Shown here piece by piece: positions 50,153 through 59,889 of a stretch of DNA of 64,000 bases (its first letter is position 1; each line of letters begins with the position of its first letter). The notes under the pieces were generated by a model that saw only the letters and a program-made list of their open reading frames with translations, ran no database searches and was not told the origin of the DNA. Both the position numbers and the translations under genes were made by a program. The DNA comes from Erwinia sp. JUb26 (GTDB lineage Bacteria > Pseudomonadota > Gammaproteobacteria > Enterobacterales > Enterobacteriaceae). The stretch spans positions 622,027 through 686,026 of the forward strand of contig NZ_RJVB01000001.1 in assembly GCF_003751505.1 (NCBI RefSeq), read 5' to 3'.

Positions 50153-51352
50153 TTATTTGCCGTTCTGTTCCAGCGCCTGTGCGGCGGTCTTCACCGCCTG
50201 TTCAGGCGTGGCCTGATTCAGTAATACCTGCTGGATAGCAGTGTTGATCGTCTGCTGGAACTGCTCCGGATCGTAGAACAGCGGTTCCGCTTTCCCCAGC
50301 GCCACACCGTCGATAAACGGCTTCCAGCTGGCATCTTCCGCCACCAGCTGTTTCGGTCCATGGTCCGGGCGCACCGGGGTAAAGCCGTAGCCTTTCTCAT
50401 AGGCCAGCTGACGGTCCGGGGTAGTAATAAACTTCGCGAAGGCGATGGCTTTATCTTCCACGCCGGTGCCTTTGAAAATCGCCAGGCTGTCGGTAACCAG
50501 CAGATTGCTCGGCTTACCGTGTGGGCCGTAAGGCAGCGGCGCAACGCCCCACTCCAGACCCGCCGGGAACTGACCGCGCTCCCACGAGCCGGACATAAAC
50601 ATCGCCACTTTGCCCTGATGGAACAGCGGACGCAGCGCTTCGGCATCGTAGGCCACTGGACCAGGTTCGGCATACGGCAGGATCTTCTGGTACCACTCCA
50701 GCGTTTCAACCGCTTGCGGTGAGTTAAACACTACTTTGTCGCCGTCCCGCACCGCACCGCCGTTGCTGTACAGCCACAGCAGGAAGCTGTGCGTGGTGCT
50801 GCTGAAGGCTTTACCGGTCAGGCCGAAGCCCGCCGCGCCGGTTTTCTCTTTGATAATGCGCGAATCGTCCAGCAGTTCCTGCCAGGTCTTCGGCGGCTGC
50901 TCCGGGTTCAGACCGGCCTGCTTAAACAGCGCTTTGTTCCAGAACAGCGCGCGGGTGGAGAGCGCCACCGGCAGGCCAAGATACTCGCCTTCATAATGGA
51001 CGGTATCCAGCACTGCCGGATAGTAGCTGCTCTTCTCAGCCGCGCTGAGCGGTACCGGCACGATGAGATCGTTCTGGTAGAAGCGGCTCAGCGTACGCGA
51101 CCCCACCTGCGCCAGCGCCGGGGCATTACCGGCAGAGGCCAGCGTGGTCACCTTCTGCTCGCACTGATCCCAGCCCACCACCTCCAGCACCACTTTGTAA
51201 CCGGGATTGGCCTGGTTAAACGCGCTGATATTCTCTTCAATCCCCGGCGACGCTTTACTGCCGCACTGGATAAAATTAATGATTTTTTCATTAGCTGCCT
51301 GCGCACCGGATGCCGCCAGCGCCAGTAAAATCCCCATGGCTAACTTGTTCAT
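50153..51352 (-). CDS. Sugar ABC transporter substrate-binding protein
   Basis: A 399-residue periplasmic protein with a signal peptide ending near AQA-A (residue 19). It belongs to the family 1 (UgpB/MalE-type) binding proteins: GYKVVLEVVGWDQCEQKVTT, FMSGSWERGQFPA and GLPVALSTRALFWNKALFKQ are typical blocks. One cysteine pair (Cys30 and Cys63) could form a disulphide. It catches the sugar for the permeases encoded just upstream. The exact sugar, perhaps an oligosaccharide or polyol phosphate, cannot be told. Confidence 0.9.
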   Translation of the reverse strand: MNKLAMGILLALAASGAQAANEKIINFIQCGSKASPGIEENISAFNQANPGYKVVLEVVGWDQCEQKVTTLASAGNAPALAQVGSRTLSRFYQNDLIVPVPLSAAEKSSYYPAVLDTVHYEGEYLGLPVALSTRALFWNKALFKQAGLNPEQPPKTWQELLDDSRIIKEKTGAAGFGLTGKAFSSTTHSFLLWLYSNGGAVRDGDKVVFNSPQAVETLEWYQKILPYAEPGPVAYDAEALRPLFHQGKVAMFMSGSWERGQFPAGLEWGVAPLPYGPHGKPSNLLVTDSLAIFKGTGVEDKAIAFAKFITTPDRQLAYEKGYGFTPVRPDHGPKQLVAEDASWKPFIDGVALGKAEPLFYDPEQFQQTINTAIQQVLLNQATPEQAVKTAAQALEQNGK

Positions 51353-51376
51353 ATTTCCCCTGAATGAAAGATAAAA

Positions 51377-52219
51377 TTAATGCTTAACGGCACCTTTGGT
51401 TAACCCATCGATTAAATACCGCTGTAGAACGACGAAAATCAGCAGTGCGGGAACGATGCCGACCAGACAGGCCGCCATTAATTCATTCCACTGCACGGTA
51501 TTACGGCCAAAGAAGTCGAAGATGCCGACCGCGATGGGCATGTATTCGCGCTTTGAGTTAAAGGTCAGCGCGAAGATAAACTGATTGGCATAGCTGTTGA
51601 TAAAGGTAATCACCCCGACCGCCACCAGCCCGGGTTTGATCAGCGGCAGGACCACCCGCCGCAGAATGTAGAGCCGACCTGCGCCGTCGCAGCGCGCCGC
51701 ATCTTCCAGATCGCGGGGGACCTGTGAAAGGTAGGTCCGCAGCAACCACGCCGCCGTGGGGATTAAAAACGCCGTCCCGGGCACGATCATTCCGGCATAG
51801 CTGTTCAGCATTCCCCAGGCTTTCATCATGCGGTAAAGCGGGATCAGCAGCACCGCGCCGGAGAAGACGTTCACCCCCAGAAACAACGCCCAGAAGTAGC
51901 GCACGCCGGGTACCGGCAGCCGGGTCAGCGCGTAGGCGGCGGGCACCGACAGCACCAGCGTCAGCAGCGTGGAGACGCCGGCGATCAGTACACTGTTAAA
52001 GATGTAACGCGGCAGATACGGCACCCGCTGCCACATGCTCTGCCAGGCCTCCAGCGAAAAATGCTGCGGCAGCGGATGCCAGGGGGCACGAAACAGCGAA
52101 GACAGCGGGCTGAATGCGGCTTTTACCGCCTCATAAAACGGAAACAGCAGCACCAGCAGGAACAGGAAAATGGCCGCATACAGCGCCATTTTCTCATGCA
52201 GTCGATAGCGGTTGATCAC
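51377..52219 (-). CDS. Sugar ABC transporter permease (MalG/UgpE-like)
   Basis: This 280-residue inner-membrane protein has six helices and the EAA loop DLEDAARCDGAGRLYILRRVVLPLIKPG that docks on the ATPase. The N-terminus (YAAIFLFLLVLLFPFYEAVK) is that of MalG-type permeases. It overlaps the preceding permease gene by 4 bp and forms the translocation pore with it. Confidence 0.92.
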   Translation of the reverse strand: MINRYRLHEKMALYAAIFLFLLVLLFPFYEAVKAAFSPLSSLFRAPWHPLPQHFSLEAWQSMWQRVPYLPRYIFNSVLIAGVSTLLTLVLSVPAAYALTRLPVPGVRYFWALFLGVNVFSGAVLLIPLYRMMKAWGMLNSYAGMIVPGTAFLIPTAAWLLRTYLSQVPRDLEDAARCDGAGRLYILRRVVLPLIKPGLVAVGVITFINSYANQFIFALTFNSKREYMPIAVGIFDFFGRNTVQWNELMAACLVGIVPALLIFVVLQRYLIDGLTKGAVKH

Positions 52220-53106
52220 GGGCGTTGTCCTCCTGGCTGCCGGGTTCGCAGCAGCGCGAAATAGCCAAAGGCAAACAGCAGCGTCACCACGGCGATCATC
52301 ACGCTCTTGGCGGCACCCAGCCCGAAGCGGAAGCTGCCAATCCCCGTGCGGTAAGCGTCAATAATCAGCGTGTTGGTGGCATCCAGCGGCCCGCCGCGCG
52401 TCAGGATCCAGATGGCATCAAAGGCGTTAAGGGTAAACAGCGCCGAGAGCACGCCCATACTGGCCACTGCGGGCCATACCAGCGGCAGCGTGATGCGCCG
52501 CAGCCGATAGCCGCGCCCGGCACCGTCAACCCACGCCGCCTCGTACAGATCCCCCGAAATCCCCTGCAGCGCCGCCAGCAGAAACAGCGCCACCATCGGG
52601 ATCCCCACCCAGATGTCGGCAATCGCCGAGGCAAAAAAGGCGCTGTTGGGGAAAGCCAGAAACTCAAACGGCCCGTCCAGCAGGCCGCTACGCTGAAGCA
52701 GACCGGAAATCGCGCCGAACTGGCCGTTGTACAGCCAGCCCCAGATAAACATGCTGATGGCTACCGGGATCACCCACGGTGGAATAATCAGCAGCCGGAA
52801 CAGCTTCTTTCCCGCCAGCGAGGCGTTCAGCAGCAGCGCGCCGGTCAGGCCGAACAGCAGCTTCATCGCCACGGCAAACAGCGTCCACAGCAGCGTGCGC
52901 AGCAGCACGCTGAAAAAACCGTCATTAAACAGGGTTTGATAGTTCTGCCAGCCGACCCACCGATAGCTCTGCCGCAGCGAGGCATTGGTAAACGACAGGA
53001 TCACGGTGTTAATCAGCGGCCACAGCACCAGAGCCAGCAGATAGAACACGGCCGGAGCCATCAGCAGCAGCGCCAGCCGCCTGTCGCGGCGATACGAGCG
53101 GGACAT
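52216..53106 (-). CDS. Sugar ABC transporter permease (MalF/UgpA-like)
   Basis: A 296-residue permease with six helices; the N-terminus is LALLLMAPAVFYLLALVLWP and the EAA loop is DLYEAAWVDGAGRGYRLRRITLPLVWP. It pairs with the MalG-type protein. Its ATG overlaps the stop of the Gfo/Idh oxidoreductase gene by one base, so enzyme and transporter are translated together. A long antisense open frame covers this gene but shows no family features. Confidence 0.92.
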   Translation of the reverse strand: MSRSYRRDRRLALLLMAPAVFYLLALVLWPLINTVILSFTNASLRQSYRWVGWQNYQTLFNDGFFSVLLRTLLWTLFAVAMKLLFGLTGALLLNASLAGKKLFRLLIIPPWVIPVAISMFIWGWLYNGQFGAISGLLQRSGLLDGPFEFLAFPNSAFFASAIADIWVGIPMVALFLLAALQGISGDLYEAAWVDGAGRGYRLRRITLPLVWPAVASMGVLSALFTLNAFDAIWILTRGGPLDATNTLIIDAYRTGIGSFRFGLGAAKSVMIAVVTLLFAFGYFALLRTRQPGGQRP

Positions 53107-54251
53107 CAGGCTTCGCCGTTCAGCGCCGCGTCAAAACGCCGCCAGCTTTCGGTCAGATCCAGCAGGCTGCCGCTGCGGCGCGCTTCATCAATTTTGATCG
53201 CCGTCAGCCCTGCTTCCAGCGCATCGATCACCGAGACCGGAAGCGGCTGGTTATGCAGCAGATGATCGACAATGTCCTTCACCATCCGCTCGTCGCCGCC
53301 GTAGTGATGGCCCAGTTCGGTGCGGGCATAGTGATGGTTATCGACGATTTTTTCGCCGTCCGGCGAGCGGTGAACCTGCAGGGTGTTACGGATAAAGTCG
53401 CCCTCTGCCGTTGCCGTAGTGCCCACGATGCAGAAGCGGCGGAACAGATCCGGCACGTTGAGGTTGGCGTGAAAAGCCATGGTCGCGCCGTTCTGGTATT
53501 CAATGATCGCCGTCTGGTAGTCAACGATATCGCCGTCGTTATCAAATACCGCCGTGCTGCCCTGCCAGCCAGCCGGTTTGCTGTGGTGAATATCTTCCCG
53601 CTCCAGCGCCGCATTTTCTGGCACGAACAGCTTTCTGCCGCCGAAGCTGGCTACGCGACCGGCGCGTGCGCCGACTATCCCCTGGTAGATATCCAGATCG
53701 TGGCAGCACTTCTCCAGCAGGAAGCCGCCGGAATATTTTTCGTAGCGCCGCCAGTCGCGCATAAAGAACGCGCCGTGATAAGGCGGAATGTGTTCAGAGG
53801 CTTCAATGCTTGAGATCTCGCCCAGCGTACCGTTGGTTTTCAGGGCTTTGAGGTCGGCATACAGCGGCGTGTAACGCATCACCAGCCCGACCAGAATGCG
53901 GTCTGCGCCAAAGCGATGGATCAGGCGCGCCAGCGCCAGGGTCTGCTCTTCGCTGGCGACGATCGGTTTTTCACACAGCACCCGGTGCCCGGCTTCCAGC
54001 GCGGCGGCGATATGTTCAAGATGCAGATGATTCGGTGAACCGATCAGCACTAGATCCAGATTGGGCACGGCAAGCAGTTCATCGATCGCGGAGAACGCTT
54101 TCCCGGTATTCACCCCGTATTCCTGGGTGTAGGGCAGCCCTACGGGTTCAGGATCGGAGTAGCCGACGATCTCAAGATCGAGGACCAGTTCAGAAAATAT
54201 CCGTGCCACATAACCCAGACGCAGCCCCAGACCGATAATAGCAATTTTCAC
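53106..54251 (-). CDS. Gfo/Idh/MocA-family oxidoreductase of the sugar ABC operon
   Basis: The 381-residue protein has the Rossmann start KIAIIGLGLRLGYVARIF, the catalytic lysine motif GHRVLCEKPIVASEEQT and the C-terminal domain with GGFLLEKCCHDLDIYQGIV (Lys, His and Asp of the active site). It is the first gene of the five-gene uptake operon, so it probably oxidises or reduces the imported sugar or its derivative with NAD(P). It is not closely similar to the Gfo/Idh protein at 15980. Confidence 0.86.
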   Translation of the reverse strand: MKIAIIGLGLRLGYVARIFSELVLDLEIVGYSDPEPVGLPYTQEYGVNTGKAFSAIDELLAVPNLDLVLIGSPNHLHLEHIAAALEAGHRVLCEKPIVASEEQTLALARLIHRFGADRILVGLVMRYTPLYADLKALKTNGTLGEISSIEASEHIPPYHGAFFMRDWRRYEKYSGGFLLEKCCHDLDIYQGIVGARAGRVASFGGRKLFVPENAALEREDIHHSKPAGWQGSTAVFDNDGDIVDYQTAIIEYQNGATMAFHANLNVPDLFRRFCIVGTTATAEGDFIRNTLQVHRSPDGEKIVDNHHYARTELGHHYGGDERMVKDIVDHLLHNQPLPVSVIDALEAGLTAIKIDEARRSGSLLDLTESWRRFDAALNGEA

Positions 54252-54791
54252 TTTTTACATTCGCCGTATGGATTGAATTAAACAACGACAGAGGGTAAAT
54301 AGCCTTTAATCTGAAAGATAATAATAATTATGGGTAACGTATGCAGGATTACAGATATAACGAATACATTACAATTCATAAAGTTAGATATCTAAATAAT
54401 CAATAATGATGATAATTAAAAATTTCTTAACACAGAACTCGGCGTGGTTTGTTTCGGCACTTTTCTTTCTGACGTAATATCTGGCTTGCTGACCTGAGCA
54501 GGTTATTTTTAATTGACATGTGTGGGGCAACTTTACCCGATAAACCTTGCCCGGTGGCGGGCTGTGCAACACATTTTTCTCTCTCAGCCATGCATCTGCT
54601 CATTGCCCGGCATAGCAAAAATATCCTGCCTCAACGCCGCTGATTTTCGCGCAAAAATGTTAAATGCCCGCCAATAAATCAGACCATCTGCTTAATTAAT
54701 TCGCTAATCTTGGTGTCATCACGCAATTAACCTGCGTTTTTTCATTACCTTACGACGTCGCATACGCATCCCTCTTAAGGAATCACCTGAA
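54252..54791. other. Long AT-rich intergenic region upstream of the ABC operon and cupin gene
   Basis: No gene is supported in these 540 bp. The left half (54290-54420) is strongly AT-rich with ATAATAATTAT and ATAATGATGATAATTAA stretches, a likely promoter area for the divergent ABC operon. TTGACA occurs at about 54513. CTTAAGGAATCACCTGAA before 54792 supplies the cupin ribosome-binding site (AAGGA, somewhat far from the ATG). Confidence 0.4.
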
Positions 54792-55148
54792 ATGAAAGTA
54801 CAGAAAATTGAACAGCCCGCCGCCATCGAATCCCTTGAAGCCTGCGGTAGCGTGGAAGGCCTGCCGGGCAGCCCGCCGATTAAGGTCTTCGGGCTGGAGA
54901 AAAAAATCCCCGGCAAGGACGATATCGATACCGGCATTTTCGAATGCTCGGCGGGCAGCTATCGCCGCGGCGTGAAGCAGGCGGAGGTCATGCATATTCT
55001 CAGCGGCAGCGGCACCTTCACCACCGACGGCGAAGAGCCGGTCAGCTTTAAGGGCGGCGACACGCTGTTTTTCGAAGCCAACACGCAGGGAACCTGGGTG
55101 GTGGAAACCCAGATGCGTAAAGTTTATGTGATTTTTGACGCGAACTGA
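54792..55148 (+). CDS. Cupin-domain protein (DUF861 type)
   Basis: The 118-residue protein consists of one cupin barrel of the DUF861 / ureidoglycine-aminohydrolase-like group: FECSAGSYRRGVKQAEVMHI, LSGSGTFTTDGEEPVSFKGG and DTLFFEANTQGTWVVE. Possible metal ligands are His in VMHIL and the nearby Glu. No signal peptide is present. The stand-alone gene is small and uncharacterised; such proteins bind small ligands or handle toxic metabolites. Confidence 0.83.
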   Translation: MKVQKIEQPAAIESLEACGSVEGLPGSPPIKVFGLEKKIPGKDDIDTGIFECSAGSYRRGVKQAEVMHILSGSGTFTTDGEEPVSFKGGDTLFFEANTQGTWVVETQMRKVYVIFDAN

Positions 55149-55425
55149 TCGGCCCCAAGCGTGATCCCAATCCCCTAGGCGAAACGGTCGGCGACAGCGG
55201 CTGACCGTGAACTACCGCTTTCCCCCCCGCGCCCCCTGCCCCGAACAGGGCTTTCACCGCGCCGCACGGCCTCCGTGCTCTGTGCTTGCCGGGAACGTTG
55301 TATCACACTGTATCTGCCTCTAACTGGGTTACAGAGTGAGGCACAACCCCGTTCGATGAACATATTCCGCATACATCAGCGTGTTTTCATAGCCTCAACC
55401 AAGCAAACACCCCCTGAGGCATAAA

Positions 55426-56418
55426 ATGAAAATACGGATCACGTCATTACTGCTGGCCGCTATGGCTAATGTTGTCGCCTGTCAGGCATCCGCAACGCAA
55501 CCGGTTCAGGACTACAGCGCCGGATTTGAACAGATTAAGCAGATTAATGCCGGCGTACTCAACGTCGGCTATGTGGATATCGGCCCTCACGATGGTCAGG
55601 CGATTATATTGCTGCACGGCTGGCCCTACGATATTCAGAGCTACGCGCGGGTAGCGCCGGAACTGGCCGCAAAAGGCTATCGGGTGATTGTTCCCTGGCT
55701 GCGCGGCTACGGAACCACCCGCTTCCTGTCGGACAAAACCCCGCGTAATGGCGAACCCGCAGCGATGGCGAAGGATGTGGTCGACCTGATGAATGCGTTA
55801 AACGTCAAACAGGCCGTTTTTGCCGGCTACGACTGGGGAGCACGCACCGCAGATATCGTGGCGGCCCTGTGGCCGGAACGCGTGAAGTCTCTGGTTTCGG
55901 TCAGCGGCTATCTGATCGGCAGCCAGGCGCTGGGCCGCAAACCGCTGCCGCCGCAGGCGGAGCTGCAGTGGTGGTATCAGTTTTATTTCGCCACCGAGCG
56001 CGGCGCTAATGGCTATGCTGAAAACACCAAAGACTTTGCCCGGCTGATCTGGCAGCAGGCTTCACCCGGCTGGAAATTTACCGATGCCACCTTCGAGAAA
56101 AGCGCCCGCGCGCTGAACAACCCCGATCACGTGGCGATTACCCTCAGCAACTATCGCTGGCGGCTGGGTCTGGAAAAGAGCGAAAAGCAATACGCAGACT
56201 ATGAACAGAAGCTGGCGGCCCTTCCAGCCATCGGCGTGCCAACCATCACCATCGAAGGCGACAACAATGGCGCGCCGCATCCGGCCCCGTCGGCCTATCG
56301 CGCTAAGTTCAGCGGGAAATATGAACACCGGACGTTTAACGGTAATATCGGACACAATCCTCCGCAGGAAGATCCTGAACGCTTTGTTCAGGCCGTCGTT
56401 GACGCCGCGGGCATGTAA
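55426..56418 (+). CDS. Secreted alpha/beta hydrolase (epoxide hydrolase/dehalogenase-like)
   Basis: A 330-residue protein with a signal peptide ending near ASA-T (about residue 23). The oxyanion segment HGWPYDIQSYARVAPELA, the nucleophile Asp in FAGYDWGARTADIVA and the base His in NIGHNPPQED are those of the epoxide hydrolase/haloalkane dehalogenase branch, where Asp rather than Ser attacks. It acts in the periplasm. The two-component system follows closely, with the response regulator about 15 bp downstream, so the three may form one unit that senses and detoxifies a compound. Confidence 0.85.
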   Translation: MKIRITSLLLAAMANVVACQASATQPVQDYSAGFEQIKQINAGVLNVGYVDIGPHDGQAIILLHGWPYDIQSYARVAPELAAKGYRVIVPWLRGYGTTRFLSDKTPRNGEPAAMAKDVVDLMNALNVKQAVFAGYDWGARTADIVAALWPERVKSLVSVSGYLIGSQALGRKPLPPQAELQWWYQFYFATERGANGYAENTKDFARLIWQQASPGWKFTDATFEKSARALNNPDHVAITLSNYRWRLGLEKSEKQYADYEQKLAALPAIGVPTITIEGDNNGAPHPAPSAYRAKFSGKYEHRTFNGNIGHNPPQEDPERFVQAVVDAAGM

Positions 56419-56432
56419 CCAAGGAGCCTCCC

Positions 56433-57173
56433 CTGGACCATATCGATCACATACTGGTGGTGGATGACGACCGCGATATTCGTGAGCTGATCGTCGACTA
56501 CCTGATTAAATCCGGCTACGCCGCGACCGGGGCGGCGAACGGCCGCGAAATGCGGTCGGTACTGGGGAACCGGCATATTGACCTGGTGGTACTGGATATT
56601 ATGATGCCGGGTGACGACGGCCTGACGCTGTGCCGCCAGCTGCGCAGCGACCCGCAGAAAAATATGCCGGTACTGATGCTCACCGCCCGGGGGGAGGACA
56701 CCGACCGTATTCTCGGGCTGGAAATGGGTGCAGATGACTATCTGGTTAAGCCGTTTGTTGCCCGGGAGCTGCTGGCGAGGATCAAGGCGATCCTCCGCCG
56801 CACGCGCGCCCTGCCGCCGAATCTGCAGGTGACGGAAGCCGGGCGGATCATTGCTTTTGGCGACTGGCAGCTGGATACGACGGCCCGCCATCTGCTGGAT
56901 ACGCAGGGCACGGTGGTGGCGTTGAGCGGCGCGGAATACCGGCTGCTGCGGGTTTTTCTCGATCACCCTCAGCGGGTGCTGTCCCGCGATCGGCTGCTCA
57001 ACCTCACCCAGGGGCGCGATGCGGAACTGTTTGAACGTTCAATCGATCTGCTGGTTAGTCGCCTGCGTCAGCGGCTGCGGGAAGATGCGCGGGAACCGCT
57101 GCTGATCAAAACGGTCCGCAGCGAAGGCTATGTTCTGGCCGCGGCCGCCATTATCAAAGAGGCGTTCGAATGA
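56433..57173 (+). CDS. OmpR-family response regulator (probable CTG start)
   Basis: The receiver domain begins HILVVDDDRDIRELIVDYL; the phosphorylation Asp is in DLVVLDIMMPGDDG and the switch Lys in ADDYLVKPFVARELL. A winged-helix OmpR-type DNA-binding domain follows (ALSGAEYRLLRVFLDHPQRV and SIDLLVSRLRQRLREDAREP). The first ATG or GTG in frame would remove the start of beta strand 1. CTG 56433, 6 bp after AAGGAG, restores it and gives 246 residues, so CTG initiation is likely. The sensor kinase gene overlaps its stop by 4 bp. Confidence 0.85.
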   Translation: MDHIDHILVVDDDRDIRELIVDYLIKSGYAATGAANGREMRSVLGNRHIDLVVLDIMMPGDDGLTLCRQLRSDPQKNMPVLMLTARGEDTDRILGLEMGADDYLVKPFVARELLARIKAILRRTRALPPNLQVTEAGRIIAFGDWQLDTTARHLLDTQGTVVALSGAEYRLLRVFLDHPQRVLSRDRLLNLTQGRDAELFERSIDLLVSRLRQRLREDAREPLLIKTVRSEGYVLAAAAIIKEAFE

Positions 57174-58480
57174 GGCTGTGGCCGCGAACGCTGCTGGCCC
57201 GTCTGCTGTTAATCGTTTCGCTGGGCCTGCTGCTGGCCAACGGCATGACGCTGGCCAGCCTACTGATTGAACGTATGAGCAGCGCCAGAACCGTGATGCT
57301 GAGAAATCTGGAAAACGATGTTGCCACCAGCGTGGCGATCCTCGACAGGCTCCCTGCCGCCGAACGCCCACAGTGGCTGACCCGGCTGGCCAGAGGAAAC
57401 TACAGCTATGAACTCTCGCCGGGTGAAACCGGCATTCCCCCCACCAGCCGGCGTTCGCGCGATGCGGTTAACTCGCTGAAGGCCGCGCTGGGTGATACCT
57501 GGCCAATGACCCTTGTCTCCATTCCCGGCAGCCGCGAGCATATCCAGGTTCACCTTACGCTACACGATGGCAGCCCGCTGACCATTAATCTGTGGCCGCA
57601 CATGCCCGCTATCGCGACCTGGTTACCGATAGTGTTGATCGCACAATTACTGCTGCTGCTTGGCTGCGGCTGGCTGGCGGTTCGTCAGGTCACGCGTCCT
57701 TTCACCCAGTTTATTCGCGCCGTGGATACCCTGAAACCCGCCTCACCGACGATCCAGACGGTGCCTGACAGCGGGCCGCAGGAGGTTCGCCAGGCGGCGC
57801 GGGCGTTTAACGATCTGCAGCAGCGTATACAGGATCATCTGAAAGAGAAGTCGCAGATCCTCGCGGCGATTTCACACGATCTGCAAACACCTATCACCCG
57901 GATGAAGCTGCGCGTGGAGATGTCTGAACAGCCGGAGCTGCGCGATAAACTGCTCAGCGATCTGGATCAGATGAGTCGACTGGTGCGTGAAGGAATTGCT
58001 TACGCCCGCAGCGCTGAAGGGCTGGAAGAGAAACCGCAGACCGTCAGCCTGAATGCTTTCATCGACACCCTCGCCTGTGATTATCAGGATATCGGGCTGC
58101 CGGTGAGCTTTACGCCGTGTGGCGGTGACGATCGCTTCAGCGTGCGGCCGCAGGCATTGCGGCGGGTTATCACCAACCTTACCGATAATGCTCTTAAGTT
58201 CGGCCATCGTGCCGATATTGTGCTCTCCCGCACCGGTTCAGAACGCGTGGAGTTCAGCGTGTGCGACAGCGGGCCGGGCATTCCCGAGCGCGAACTTCAG
58301 GCGGTGCTGGAGCCTTTCTACCGGCTGGAAAACTCCCGCAGCCGCCACACCGGTGGCACGGGGCTGGGGCTGGCGATTGCGTCACAGCTGGTGGGGCAAA
58401 TGAACGGCACGCTGACGCTCAGCAATCGCCCTGAGGGAGGCCTGCAGGCAGCGGTTGTGCTGCGCGAGATGCGTTTGTAG
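57170..58480 (+). CDS. Sensor histidine kinase of the EnvZ/HAMP type
   Basis: This is a 436-residue inner-membrane kinase. One helix lies at about residues 8-34 and a second at 150-172, enclosing a periplasmic sensor of about 110 residues. A HAMP domain follows, then the H-box SHDLQTPITRMKLRVEMSEQ with His236, the N-box NLTDNALKFG and the G-box GTGLGLAIASQLVGQ. It phosphorylates the OmpR-type regulator encoded just before it. Targets may include the adjacent hydrolase or the DipZ-like gene. Confidence 0.92.
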   Translation: MRLWPRTLLARLLLIVSLGLLLANGMTLASLLIERMSSARTVMLRNLENDVATSVAILDRLPAAERPQWLTRLARGNYSYELSPGETGIPPTSRRSRDAVNSLKAALGDTWPMTLVSIPGSREHIQVHLTLHDGSPLTINLWPHMPAIATWLPIVLIAQLLLLLGCGWLAVRQVTRPFTQFIRAVDTLKPASPTIQTVPDSGPQEVRQAARAFNDLQQRIQDHLKEKSQILAAISHDLQTPITRMKLRVEMSEQPELRDKLLSDLDQMSRLVREGIAYARSAEGLEEKPQTVSLNAFIDTLACDYQDIGLPVSFTPCGGDDRFSVRPQALRRVITNLTDNALKFGHRADIVLSRTGSERVEFSVCDSGPGIPERELQAVLEPFYRLENSRSRHTGGTGLGLAIASQLVGQMNGTLTLSNRPEGGLQAAVVLREMRL

Positions 58481-58628
58481 CAAACTGTATCTTTATCGCC
58501 TGTAGAAAAACGTGCTGACAAAGACGGGCAGATCGGAAAACACCCCCAACACAATCGGACGGTTAAATAGGCCCACTGCCCGCGAAGGCAGATCTTAATC
58601 CACCGATTGCTGTTTGAGGAGTTTCGCT

Positions 58629-59819
58629 ATGACGCCGTTCATTGCTTTTATCGCCGGGATGCTGACGCTGCTCAGTCCCTGCACCCTGCCCGTTATCCCC
58701 CTGGTGTTTGCCAGCGTCCGCGGCAGCAGACGAAAAATTATCGCGCTGCTTGCCGGCATGGTGCTGATGTTTACCGCCGTGGCGCTGCTGGTGTCGGTGA
58801 CCAGCCACTGGGTGGCAGGCGTCACCGCCGCCGGGCGCTGGATAGCGCTCTGTTTTCTCACCCTTGTGGCTCTGACGCTGCTCTCCTCACGGGTGGCCCA
58901 GTGGATAAGTCGGCCGCTGGTTGCCCTCGGCAATCACATCAATGATGAAAGCCATCGCCAGCAGGGACTGGCCGCCGCGTTACTGGCCGGAATGGCAATT
59001 GGCCTGCTGTGGGCACCCTGTGCCGGACCCATACTGGGCGCGATCCTCAGCCTGTCGGTTAGCGGTGCTTCGTCAGTTTCCGTCGCCCTGCTGCTGGCCG
59101 CCTACGGCAGCGGATGTGCCGTGATGCTCGGACTGCTGTGGTTTGCGGGCCGGGAACTGCTGGCGCGGATGCGGCCGGGATTAGCCATCACCACCCGCCT
59201 GCGTCAACTGGCCGGCGGGCTGATGCTCGGGTCGGTGGCGCTGGTTGCCAGCGGTGCGCAGAGTCATCTGCAAAGCGGGCCGGAATTTACCCAGCGACTG
59301 GAGCAGCGCCTGAGCGAGCACTTTGCTCGTCCGCAGCCGCCGGTAAAACTGCAGCCGGTTGTCGCCCCGCAAACCAGCAGTGCTATGCCCGCTCTGACCG
59401 GTGATACCGGCTGGCTGAACGGTGAACCGGTCAGCCCTGAGTCACTCAAAGGGAAAGTGGTGCTGGTTGATTTCTGGACCTTTGACTGCATTAACTGCCA
59501 GCACACCCTGCCGCACGTGCGTGACTGGGCAAATAAATATCAGAGCCAGGGGCTGGTGGTCGTGGGCGTGCATACTCCGGAGTATCCGTGGGAGCGCGAT
59601 GCGCAGGCCGTTGCCGGGGCTATTGCCCGCTGGAAGCTGCCCTACGCCGTGGTCACCGATAACAACTATGCTATCTGGAACCGCTTCGGCAATCAGTACT
59701 GGCCCGCGCATTATATTTTCGATGCCAGAGGCCAGCTGCGCTATACCGCCTTTGGTGAAGGTGACTACGCGCAGCAGGAGCGCGTGATACAGCAGCTGCT
59801 GGCGGAAGCGCGCAGCTAA
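58629..59819 (+). CDS. DipZ-like redox protein (CcdA membrane domain fused to thioredoxin domain)
   Basis: ATG 58629 (GAGGAG 8 bp upstream) gives 396 residues. Six helices carry the CcdA cysteines (TLLSPCTLPVIPLVF near residue 18 and LLWAPCAGPILG near 130). A linker of about 60 residues leads to a periplasmic thioredoxin-like domain with DFWTFDCINCQHTLPH (C-x2-C). It moves reducing power across the membrane to extracytoplasmic targets. It differs from the DsbD-like protein at 45576 in length and in the thioredoxin type. It probably has its own promoter after the kinase gene. Confidence 0.88.
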   Translation: MTPFIAFIAGMLTLLSPCTLPVIPLVFASVRGSRRKIIALLAGMVLMFTAVALLVSVTSHWVAGVTAAGRWIALCFLTLVALTLLSSRVAQWISRPLVALGNHINDESHRQQGLAAALLAGMAIGLLWAPCAGPILGAILSLSVSGASSVSVALLLAAYGSGCAVMLGLLWFAGRELLARMRPGLAITTRLRQLAGGLMLGSVALVASGAQSHLQSGPEFTQRLEQRLSEHFARPQPPVKLQPVVAPQTSSAMPALTGDTGWLNGEPVSPESLKGKVVLVDFWTFDCINCQHTLPHVRDWANKYQSQGLVVVGVHTPEYPWERDAQAVAGAIARWKLPYAVVTDNNYAIWNRFGNQYWPAHYIFDARGQLRYTAFGEGDYAQQERVIQQLLAEARS

Positions 59820-59833
59820 GGCAAGTTGAACCG

Positions 59834-59865
59834 GCCAGAGACATCAGCGGGGCGAGGTCTCTGGC
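59834..59865. terminator. Hairpin between convergent DipZ-like and aldehyde dehydrogenase genes
   Basis: GCCAGAGAC (59834-59842) pairs with GTCTCTGGC (59857-59865) around a 14-base loop. T-runs are weak on both sides; it may act in both directions. Confidence 0.5.
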
Positions 59866-59889
59866 TCGGGTCGTGCGTATTCTCGTGTG

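Noticed and set aside
52225..53265. A 346-codon open frame antisense to the MalF-like permease and Gfo/Idh gene
   Set aside because: It is rich in Gln, Arg and His with no domain pattern, covers well-supported genes, and is explained by the high GC of the complementary strand.
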